Below, in pieces: positions 21,433-32,200 of a DNA stretch of 64,000 nt. The translations under genes were made by a program, and so were the position numbers. Position 1 is the stretch's first letter. The number at the start of each line of letters is the position of its first letter. The stretch is taken from positions 56,614,803-56,678,802 of the forward strand of contig OY997588.1 in the NCBI GenBank assembly GCA_963921825.1, in the 5' to 3' direction. This DNA is from Erodium maritimum. Lineage: Eukaryota > Streptophyta > Magnoliopsida > Geraniales > Geraniaceae. The notes under the pieces are model-generated. The model was given only the letters and a program-made list of their open reading frames with translations. It had not been told where the DNA came from and did no database searches.

Positions 21433-23882
21433 TGTAAAGACCGCCCCGGTTAAAAGAATTAAAAATTAAATTATTAGATTGGAACGTCATTGGTTGGAAA
21501 AAGGGTTGAATTTAGGGCCAAAACAAAACAAAAAAAAAAGAAGAGAGGAAGTAGACCTTGGGCCAAGCCAGACCAGGCCCAGTCAGCCGGAACAGGTCCA
21601 GCTCGCTGAGCCCAAGCCCGCGCCAAGACCAAGCCCATTCCCCTTAACCCTAGCAAGCACTGTGCATCTTCTTCGTTTCGCGCACGCTTCCCGAGGCACG
21701 ATCTCTCTCTCTCTCTCTCCTCGCGCAACCCTCCTCCCTCTCACCCAGACCTCTCCCTCTACCTCTCTTCGTCTCCGTGCACGATTCGAACTCGCCGGCG
21801 AAGGAGGAAACCCTCAAGCCTCAACCCACCACCAACCGCCGCCTCCCGTGTTCGATTCAGGCCACCACTACCCCCGTGACCGCATCAAGCCGTACCAGTG
21901 ACGGGAGACGGTGCTCGGGCTCGCGAGACGCCGTATCTTCCCCGTGCCGCTCCGGATCCAACACGTCGACGTCTCCCCGCCACCGGAGAGAGCATGTCGA
22001 GCAGATCTACGCGAGGTTCACCGGTTCTGGTGAGTCGTCGTCGTCGTTTGCGGCCCCCGGAGCTGTGAGAGACCTACTGAGCCGTGCTCCGCCACTCCCG
22101 AGCACCACCACTCTTCCTCCGAGCTCCCCAGCCGCCGGCCGTTGCCATCGGGAATGACCAGAACACTAGCCCTCTCTCCCTCACCCCTTCCTTCTCATTT
22201 GAGCCACCAGGCCAGGACCGACCTTGAGCCAGGCCAGGCCAAGTCTCGGCCCATTCTGGGCCCGGGTCTGGTCAGGTCCGGGTCTGGGTCTGGACCGGAT
22301 CTGATCCGGGTCAGATTAAGATCCAGTTTCCAGATTCGGGTCGGACTCGGGTCGGGACCAGGTCTAACAGATTATCTAATTATTTATTTAATTTAAAGGA
22401 TTTAAATTGGAGAATTTAAAGGACTTAATTGATAAATTAGAGGACTGATTCGGACTGAACCGGGAATGATTACCACCTTTACTTGTTAAAATCAAACTTT
22501 GACCTCGATCGTGGAGAAGACCGGAGGTAGGCCCGGACGTCAACAGCTAGGAGTTGATCGTTGACTGCTTTTGAGGTAGGGAAAATAGCGAATACCGGTT
22601 TAATTACGAAAAGTTACTAGTATGCAAGTTAGGTAATAATAATAACCGGAAAGGTCCTAGTTGGCATATAGGATGTGATTCACTAGAATAACCGCTTTCA
22701 ATTACATTAATAACCGGACGAGTCTTAGTTCGCATGTAGGATGTGATTCACTAGTTTAATCGCTTTCAATACTTGGGAAATTGCCACGCTGGTAGAATGG
22801 CCATGTCGAGCCTTAGGGTTGCGTGTTGATTGAGATGTATGATGCTATTTGTAACCGCTGATGGAGAGTCATAATAAGATTACTCGGTGTAGCATGTTGT
22901 GACTATGTGTGGGCAAGTGTGCCGTGTTTGATGTGATGTGGATCTTTGATTGTGACATGATCGGGTGAGTGATAGACCGATTTGTGTGTTATGGTGAGTC
23001 GACTCGGTTGGTATACCGTGGTCGGACCATGGCTTTGTGCTGCGTGTTATTCTCGTGATGTGTGTTCCAACAAGAGTTGTGTCCGGTGTGATACCTACAC
23101 TGAGAGAGTATGTCGGTGTAGAGTATTGAGGATGAGGATGGTGTAACCATTACCCCAATGCTTTGTGGTCCGGGAAGGCGTACGACTGAGCTATGTGTCG
23201 GTCCGTTATGCGTGAGGCCCCGAGTCTCCGTGACGGGAAGACATCCGACTGAATGTATTGCCGGTCAGGTATGCTACCCTGAGTATCGGTGACGGGAAGA
23301 TGTCGGGACCGATGCTTTGTGTTCTAATACGATATAAATGGGACGGGTTGTGATAGCCGGTGATGTTAAGGACGGTTGTACTAATTTATGTGTTGTTCTG
23401 CTGTGTGTGCTGTGTGTACTGATTGGCTTCGTGCATTGTAATATTTGTGATTTTGGTCTTACGAGGGTGATTGGCAGTTGGTATGAGTTCCGTGGGCGTT
23501 ATTGACAATTGTGCTTTCCTAGTATGCCCTAATTGGACGGTTACTCGTGGTAGTGAACTGATGTTCATAACCTTAACTACTTTTCCTACTGAGCGAAAGC
23601 TCACCCCTTACCTTGTTGTTTTTCAGGTGTTGAGCGGGATCAGTATTAGCAGGATTCTCGGAGTTGGGAACTGACGAGGGTCTTGGCTAGTGTCTAGAGA
23701 CGTATTGTGTATTTTAAACTAAACACTGCTTTTACGGTTTACTTTTGAGCTGTTGACTCATTTGATCGGATTTTGGATTTCGTAGTACTATTTCAAGACT
23801 TATTTCTTTTAAAATTGTCTTTATTATTTATTTATCTAGGTTCACGTCTCGAGTTCGGTCAAACTGGATTTGGGGCGTGACA
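21433..23882 (+). repeat. 3' LTR of the gypsy element
   Basis: A 2450-bp LTR starting TGTAAAGACCGCCCCGGTT and ending TTTGGGGCGTGACA. It is preceded by a polypurine-rich tract (TTTTGAGGGGGTAGAC, 21417-21432). Its first part matches the nested solo LTR at 12264 and not the outer 5' LTR. It contains a GGTCTGG-type minisatellite at about 22255-22365. Confidence 0.88.
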
Positions 23883-24401
23883 AAGACTAACTTCAAATCT
23901 AGAAACAACAACTTTAAAAGACTCTTTACACCAACCCTAAATAGGCAATCCATGTATTATAGCCCATATAAATCTCTCACTTTGTAAGCAATTTTTTTTT
24001 TCTTTAGGTGAGACAATGGTCATACACTTCTAAAGCCATAAAGCATCATCCAACATCATTTGCTGACCATACAAATGGTCAAGGCAGTGAACTAAAGAAA
24101 ATCTATTTCCCAAGCTCTTCAACAATACCTAATTCTGAATTCTCTCTAGGAGCTACAGTGTTCTGCTGATAGTGTTCTTGGTTACTGTATTATCTACAAT
24201 CAAGTTCTTCGTTTCTTCATTACCTTCTTCAACAATCTGCTTCATCTATCAACTACAGACTCTCTTCTCTCCCTGGATTTAAGTGTAGTGTCCTGGTTGT
24301 CCACCACAGGACTTCGGACCATCTCTATCCAGTGCTACTTCTCTTTATCTTTGGTAATACAAAAATCCACTTCTCTGTTTTACTCTGACACTATCCTTTT
24401 G

Positions 24402-25526
24402 ATGGCTCTAACACTTGAAGAGCTCACTGGCGAACCTCTCCTTCCCGAGTCACCTCAAGAAAGACATTCTCAGCTCAAGAATGCAGCCTCTTCTTCCATT
24501 GGACCTCCACCAGGCTTTGAATTTGTTAAGAAGAAACCGCTCAAAAGAATCACTACAATGCCACCAGGATCACCTTCCTCTTCTGATGATATAGAGGAAT
24601 ATTCCCGGGGAGGTCATATGACTCCGGACTCCCCAAAAGCTAGAACCTCAAAATCTAGAGGTAAGAAGCCTCTCACTCAAAGTCTTCCAAAGTTTGCAGC
24701 ACAAGATCCCTCCCATCCTCCAAAACTCCATGCAGCCTATGTGAGGAATTTACCAGCCCAAGCCACTCCTTCTTGGTTGCAGAAAACATTCCATAAGAAA
24801 AAAGGATTCTGCAAATCTTTGCTAGCAAATAGACCAAATTTGAAAGGCCCATGGTATGGTTTTGTTTACTTTGATTCTATAGATAATCTGCAAATGGCCA
24901 TTAATAGATTCAATGGAGCTATCTTTCTCAAGCACAAGATTTTTTTTACCAAAGCTTGGGACAGAAATAACTTCACTTCTCCAAGCAAAACTACAGCTGG
25001 TTCTTGGAAGAAACCTAATACCTTCTACAAAACCAAGATAGATGATTCTAAAACTAGGAACTTTGAGGACTTCTTACACAAATGTTCTATAGTCACAGCA
25101 CATTCTGAGGTGATGCAAAATTCTCATCTAGCAATTTCTCATATAAATATCAGTGTTGAGGCAATTCAGAGAGAGATAGCTTTCCAGGGGGTCTTTGAGA
25201 TAATGCTCAAATCACTTGGAAACAAGGTAGTGTTGATTCATTGTCCAGATCAAGATTTCCACAAGCCCTCCTCGACTTCCCCCCTCCAAACCCTATTCCG
25301 CCGACCAAACCGCTTGGCCAAGACCTTGCTCTGCCCCCCCTCCCCGGGCGGCACGGTTTCTAGGGTTTGCCAAGACCTCGCTATGGCCCCTCCTCCCCCG
25401 GGCGGCGCGGTTTCTAGGGTTTGCCAAGACCTTGCTCTGGCACCTCTTCCCCCGAGCGGCGCAATTGTTAGGGTTCCGACATCACCCGTGACCCATGGGA
25501 GCGCAGTTGATGGAATGCTGAAATAA
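24402..25526 (+). CDS. RRM-containing protein of unknown role, possibly LINE ORF1-derived
   Basis: An uninterrupted frame of 374 codons from the ATG at 24402 (MALTLEELTGEPLLPES); an ATG at 24288 in the same frame would give 412 aa. After a Ser/Pro-rich basic linker, a divergent RNA-recognition motif begins at about 24735: AAYVRNLPAQATPSWLQK (RNP2-like), then WYGFVYFDSIDNLQMAINRF (RNP1-like). A second conserved-looking block is EIMLKSLGNKVVLIHC. RRM domains of this form occur in plant LINE ORF1 and ORF1-like proteins. The C-terminus is a threefold repeat (SRVCQDLA units) coded by 66-bp tandem repeats at about 25300-25480. No endonuclease or reverse transcriptase follows. It could be a domesticated or recently inactivated ORF1, or a host RNA-binding gene. 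It lies between the gypsy 3' LTR and AAP gene 2. Confidence 0.5.
   Translation: MALTLEELTGEPLLPESPQERHSQLKNAASSSIGPPPGFEFVKKKPLKRITTMPPGSPSSSDDIEEYSRGGHMTPDSPKARTSKSRGKKPLTQSLPKFAAQDPSHPPKLHAAYVRNLPAQATPSWLQKTFHKKKGFCKSLLANRPNLKGPWYGFVYFDSIDNLQMAINRFNGAIFLKHKIFFTKAWDRNNFTSPSKTTAGSWKKPNTFYKTKIDDSKTRNFEDFLHKCSIVTAHSEVMQNSHLAISHINISVEAIQREIAFQGVFEIMLKSLGNKVVLIHCPDQDFHKPSSTSPLQTLFRRPNRLAKTLLCPPSPGGTVSRVCQDLAMAPPPPGGAVSRVCQDLALAPLPPSGAIVRVPTSPVTHGSAVDGMLK
25300..25480 (+). repeat. Three 66-bp tandem repeats in coding frame
   Basis: Units contain CCAAGACCTTGCTCTGGC-like starts followed by CCCCGGGCGGC and GGTTTCTAGGGTTTG. The first two are near-identical and the third is diverged. They stay in frame and add Pro/Gly-rich repeats to the end of the RRM protein. 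Confidence 0.75.
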
Positions 25527-26210
25527 GTATGTCCTAAGTTACCTTCTTGTACTGATAAAATATCTATGATTTGGGGACATTGTAATCTTAAAGTATAAAT
25601 TATTTTCGATTAAAAATTCTTATGTATACAATGTTTTTTAATTATTTTATAAAAACATTCTAATTTCATCTCAATTCGCTAAATTGTGAGTGTTAAATGA
25701 ACTTAATATCCTCATGAAATAATAAAGGGTTTTTTTGTCATTCCATACCAAAAAAAAATTGTTATTATGAAATTGTCTAATTTATTGAGAAAGATGTATG
25801 ATTAAGTACATAGAAATGAGATAATCCCAAGAGGGTATGATATTATTTTGTTCCGACCAACTAAACTCAAAACATTTATGTTGGCAGAAATGGGAATTCA
25901 AATTAGTCTGGTCTAATATTGAAACTCTATGTCATAATGAATTTTCTGGTTAAATCAACTTTAAACAGTCAATAATTTTGGTACTCTCACATTTAAAATT
26001 AATATGTTGCAATCATGTTTTTAAATATAATAGACTCCACTCGAATGTATTTTTTTTTTTAAAAATAAACTCCATTCAATATAATAAGAATTCATAGTTA
26101 CCAATTCAACACTAAAAAAATAAACAATAACAATAATATATAACATCAATGTACCGAGGTTTTGAAAAAAATAAGATCTCTAACTATATTATTTTGTGGA
26201 TGATAAGTCT
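25527..26210. other. AT-rich spacer, 3' flank of AAP gene 2
   Basis: No gene was seen. The right end should carry the 3' UTR of AAP gene 2, which is transcribed towards this region. No clear polyadenylation signal was singled out. Confidence 0.4.
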
Positions 26211-29200
26211 TCAGCTTGATTTTCCTTCCGATATTCCTTGGATAGATCCAACTAAACCCACTAAAGAAATAAAAAAACATAAACAGCTAAGAATTTGAAG
26301 GAGAAGCCCTTTTGTAGTGCCACTCCCTTCTTTTGTTCTTGCAAAATACATTGCAATAGGAAAATATATGGCCAATGGCCAAAAGTTCAACGCTCCCAAA
26401 ATCCCTAACACACTATTGAAATAAGGGAATAATATCCCAAAGATGACGGTCGATACAACGTATGAAGTTCGGAAAAGAAACCTGAAAATGTCTTCACTAA
26501 CTGTAAATTTATTGAGAAACCATCCTTCCACCACACAGTAAACTGGTTGGCTATAAATCTGTAACGACAAATAAGACCCAATAAGAAATATATGGAAATT
26601 AGGCCATTGGGAAATACATAGTAACATGACGGGTTAGATCCTATAAGTAGAGACTTGGTGACCTATTGTTTGTTGAATAAGTTTGATTGGTCAATTAAGA
26701 AAATGTCACATCATTATCAAAACCAAAATTGTGTGGATACAATTCATCAACAGTGTAGAAAATTACCTGGTATCCTCCAATAAGATGAACAATAATGCAA
26801 GCATTCGCAAAGCTCACGAGCCAGCGAGGCTCCTGGAAACCTAGCAAGAGGTTCCCGGGCGTCTGGCTACCAAAGGCCCCATATCCGAAAATTGAGCAAG
26901 TGATATAGAAGAAGGTTGTGATACATATTGCTATGACCGAGGCCTGCCTCATGCTCTTATTTTCTGGTGGAGGTGATTTCAATGTATCCTTCAAAACAAA
27001 GTTTGAAGGTTTAGCATTTTGCGGCATATATGTTACAAGAATAACTATGTTATGTGTTATATGGATTATTGGGATACAATTGAAAATTTTCTCTTTTCTT
27101 TGTAAAATTGCATCAAGGGAATAAAATTATGTGATATGCAAGATTGAAGGGTGAATTGGACCTTTGAAATCAAGGAGATTTATTTACAGGGGGAAAATAT
27201 TACTTAATATCCTTAACTATACACACATAACTAAATTCAATTGAGGGATACCCGAACTTTCCACAATTTCCACTTTACTCGATAGTGTTATTTTCCATCC
27301 AAAAAACGTAAATGTTAGAAATTCCCCTCACTAACAACAAAATTCTCAAAATATGCCTTTTATTCTTTAGAACATAAAAGTGGTGAAATGTCCGAAATAG
27401 TCTTCATTAACTTTTATATTTTCAAAATATGTCACATAATTAATTTATTTTTATGTATGGCATATTTGGCATCCTAGGAATGTCGTGATCTTAAGAGCGG
27501 GCTTAAGGATGTAAAGAGCATTGTTGCAAAGATCAAGGATGAATGAAATTCTTTGACCCTGATGAAGACTTGATGGCTACAAGACAACTTTGATTCCAAC
27601 TCTACAGCAACCCATATTTGTTGTTGTCCATTTTTACTCTCACTGACCTATTCAGACAGTTCTGACAGTAATCCCTAAAGAAGGCATGAAGACATCTTTG
27701 GATTATCCTCTGCATTAGCTATACTGGCTGCCCATCTCCAAGTACAAATGCTCCCTCACTCAACTCAACCAATTCCACTCTCCCATTCCACATTCGTGAC
27801 TCACTCCAATCCAAAACATTGTTGATTATATGCTGCTGACCCCCCTGCTACTGATCTCTACTCAATCATATCCACTCTCCCATACCACAATCGTCTGCAA
27901 TTGACACAAACAAGCTCCAATACAAAATCATTGCTGATTAGATTCAATTACTCCAGTTGCTGACCCCCCTGCTGCTGATCTATACTCAATCGCATACCAG
28001 TAACCCTTGGAGGAAGAAAATTGCAATCACATCTCATCCAAGGGTTTTTCATTTAATTGCTTTGTTGTTACTTACTTGCATCACAAGTAAAGTCACAAGT
28101 AACTATAGTTCTCATTTTCTTTTGGGTTTTGCTGGAGATTAACTGTGTTGATCTTTGGTTTGTTGCAATCTGTAGTAAGATTGCTTTTTTTTTTGTACTC
28201 TTTTCTACCTCAGAAGAGGATAATTTAAATTTGTCTTTGCCGATAAAAAAAGAGCTTCTCTTTCAATCAAGAATGGGCTATCTTCTCAAAATTTCAATCG
28301 TTCACTTTTTGAATCGAAAACTGATCCCCTGAATTTGTGTTGAAATCAAAAGAAGACAACCTTCTTTAAGGCATGAGTTCCTATTTCATCATGCGTTTTG
28401 GGTTTCTACTCTTCAATGTGGCTCCTAGGATCCTTGCTCTTGGGTTGGGCCTAATAGTTGAGATGTATGGCTTCTTCTTCATATTAATTTACTCATTTCA
28501 GTTGTCCTTTTCTAAAAATTTTGTAAGATGTGATTTTATTGTGGCAGGTGTTGTTCTCCTTTGTGCTCGGATAGATTCTACAAGTGTAGAATTGATCTGT
28601 TTCTGTTCTTAAGAGGTGTTTGGGCTAGGTTGTAGTTGGTGAGATGCACCTTCTTGTTGTTAGACTCTTTATCTTTCTTTTGTCTCAAAAGATTGGATTA
28701 ATACAAGTTTTCTTTTTGTGGGTTTAGGGAATGAGTGCATTATTAATAGTGGCACGTCAGAATTAGAAACTTGAGCAACTTTCCTACAGGGGAGTTGGAA
28801 TGAGAGTTCTACATAATTTCATAGGAAGTTGAACAAGTTCTTGTATGTACTTAAGAAAATATCTTAGGCAATGGTACAAGCGTTGTGGCACCCGTAAGGA
28901 TACATATTCGATTGTGTTGTACTTATCACATAAGTGTCTGAATAATCTTGACTGGTTCTACTAAGATTCAGTCAATTTAGGTCTTTTGTTAGTCAAATAA
29001 GGTTGTTAATTTGTTTCCTTATTATTAGCATTCAAAGATTCAGTGGTTACTGAAGATTTGCTGTACTCTTTTGCTATATTTAAGCAAACTATAACTGAAG
29101 CAATAATCCATCAGTTCTACAAACAATCTCTTGCTTATTTGCTTTGTTTTTGCTCTGTTTTTTTTCTTCTATTTTCGTTACTGTAAGTCATAACTTGATC

Positions 29201-32200
29201 ATGATTGACTTTGATACATTGCTTTGCTCAATTTACTAACAATTATGCTTCAATTGGTATCAGAGCGCCTTGGTTGAACCAAAGCAATGATAGGGACGTC
29301 ACCAACGAAAGGAGGAGCGAGTGGCTCAGGATCCACAACGAAAGGGCAGAACCGAAACAGACTTTCAATTGTGTATCCAATTCTGACAGAAGGGAACTAT
29401 GTCTTCTGGTCAGCAAAGATGGAGGTCTACATGAAGGCCTTGGGTGTTTGGGCAGCAGTGGAAGGAGCTGTCTCAGAAGAAAAGGATCAGGCCGGACTGG
29501 CTGTCATCCTCCAAGCCATCCCAGATGCGACCTTCATGGCGATCGCAGGGAAAAGGACCACGAAGTCGGCATGGGAAGCGATTCGTGACATGTATGTTGG
29601 AGAGGAGAGGGTGAAAGCAGTGATATTGATGACGCTGAAAAGGAACCTCGACAAGCTGCAAATGAATGAGGGAGATTGAATGAATACGCAAAGAAATTGA
29701 CAAACCTGGTAAGCGAAATTCGAATTTTGGGTTGTGAAATTACATATGTCATGGCAGTCGAGAAGCTATTCATCTCTGTCCCCGACTCATATCTACCCAT
29801 TATTGGAACCATTCAACAATGGGGAGATATAGGAAAAATGACCCTGTCAGAGGCAATTGGTCGGTTGCGTGCGTTCGAAGCAACCATGAGGGGACGAAGC
29901 CAGGACAGAGAAAAGGAGAATCTGATGCTCACCCGAGCTCAATGGAGGTTAATGGAAGCCAAGGAGCGAGGTAGTGACCAAGGACGAGCTCGTGGTCGAG
30001 GCAGGTCTTAGAGAACATGGAGGGGAGAAAGTAGCAACAGCCCACGAAAGGGCCAACTGCAAACCAGGTTCAGTAAAGCTAAAGTTAAGTGTTATAACTG
30101 TGGGGAATTGGGGCATTACTCTTATGAATGTAATGTTGCTAACTTTGCTGAGAGAGACAATGGTGATGAGAACGATGAACCATCGCTCTTAATGACTGTT
30201 AAGGATGTTCAGGAAGAAGATGAGAAGAAGCTGGTTCTACTTAACGAGGAGAAAGTCATGCCTAAATTGGGAGAAGGAGGCGAAGCAAAGAAGGACAACT
30301 GATACCTTGATACGAGGGCAAGCAATCACATGACTGGAAACAGAGATTGCTTCGCTAGGCTCGATGATAAGATGAAAGGCTCGGTAAGGTTCAGAGATGG
30401 CTCGCTTGTGGAGATAAAAGGCAAAGGAACTGTGATCCTACAAGGTGAAAATCAAGAGCATCGAGCACTGACGGGAGTCTTCTACATCCCGAAGCTAAGA
30501 AGCAATATCATCAGTTTGGGGCAGCTCGATGAAACCGGATACAAGGTGGTGATCGAGGGAGGCGTGCTCAGAATCACTAACAGAGCTGGCCAACTGATAG
30601 AGAAAGTAAGCAAGTCTAAAAATCGTCTCTACATTCTGCAAGTTAATTATGCTGCTCCAATTTGTCTTCTCACCAATCTGGATTAGAAAGAATGGCTATG
30701 GCATGCACGCCTTGGCCATCCAAATTTCCAAAGCCTAAAGGAGATGGAAAAGCTTGGATTTGTCACCGGACTGCCTGACATAACACACCCAGAACAACTG
30801 TGCGAAGCTTGCTTGATAGGAAAGCAAAAGAGATCCAGTTTTCCTCACTCAGCCAAGTATCGAGCTACTCAAAATTTGGAGTTGATCCATGCTGATTTGT
30901 GTGGCCCTATTGCACCAGAAACAACCTCGGGTAACAAATACTTTTTCCTTCTTGTTGATGACCACTCACGATTCATGTGGACTTTGCTCTTAAAAAGCAA
31001 AGATCAAGCTTTTGATGAATTCAGAAAATTCAAAGCCAAGGTGGAAAATGAAAGAGGAATGAAGATATTGGTGCTTAGGACTGATCGTGGGGGAGAGTTC
31101 ATGTCAAAGGAGTTCATCGTTTACTGCAGTGAACACGGGATCAATCGCCACTTCTCAGCACCAAGGACGCCATAGCAGTTAGGCGTGGCAGAAAGGAGAA
31201 ATCAGTCCATTGTAGGGACTGCGAGATGCTTAATGAAGGACAAGGAGTTTCCTGGGAGATTTTGGGGAGAGGCCATAGTCACTGCGACATATCTCCTTAA
31301 CAGAACCATGACTAAAAGCGTAGAGATGATGACCCCATACGAGGCTTGACACAAGAGGAAGCCTTCAGTCGAGCACTTGAAGGTGTTTGGCTGCATTGCA
31401 CACATCAAGGTAACCACTCAATTGAAGAAACTAGATGATAGGAGTGTTACCGTTGTTTTTATTGGCTATGAACCAGGATCCAAAGCGTATAGGTTCAATG
31501 ATCCAAACACAAAAAAGCTTGTGATTAGTAGAGATACAGTGTTTGAAGAAAACAAGTGTTGGAGTTGGAAAGCAGAGGAAGGAGAAACTAATAGTGGCAA
31601 CTCCTTCTCTATCGATCTGGAAGAAGAAGACAATTCAGATGCTGAAGCTCCTCCCATGACGACTAAAGCTGACTCAAGGAGCTCCTCAGACTTAGAAGGT
31701 CCTGTAAGAATGCGCTCTTTGAGCGATATCTATGAAGAAACCTCTCCAATTGAGTCTGAATTTTCAGGACTCTGTCTCTTGAGCTCATAAGAACCTAGGA
31801 GTGCAGAAGAGGCACTATCAAACCACCATTGGAGGCAAGCCATGGAAGAAGAGATGGCTGCCATTATGGAGAACAAGACGTGGGAGCTGACACCACTACC
31901 TCAAGGAAAGAAGGAGATAGGGCTGAAGTGGGTCTTCAAGGTGAAAAAGAATCCAGTAGGGGAGATTGTAAAATACAAAGCAAGACTAGTGGCAAAAAGA
32001 TATGTTCAGAAGGAAGGCCTTGACTATGAAGAAGTTTATGCACCTGTAGCAAGGATGGAAACGATCAGATTAATGTTGTCTTTGGCAGGAAAGAATGGCT
32101 GGCAAGTGCACCACATGGATGCCAAGTCAGCATTTCTGAATGGGAAGCTGAAATAAGAGGTATATGTAGCATAACCCATTGGTTTTATAAGCAAAACTAA

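Larger units (their letters stand above)
10505..23882 (+). mobile_element. Ty3/gypsy chromovirus-type element with mismatched LTRs
   Basis: Overall unit: 5' LTR (10505-12263 plus 15034-15962, split by a solo LTR), primer-binding site at 15966, internal region with gag, protease, RT, RNase H and integrase in plus orientation, polypurine tract before 21433, and 3' LTR 21433-23882. The very long LTRs and the integrase end (GPF module, then a chromodomain-like tail) suggest the Tekay/Del lineage of chromoviruses; this lineage call is inference. Several stops, frameshifts and deletions make it non-autonomous today. The outer flanks AACTT (10500-10504) and AAGAC (23883-23887) do not match, and the two LTRs differ completely in their first part, so the copy may be a recombinant of two elements. 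Confidence 0.85.
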
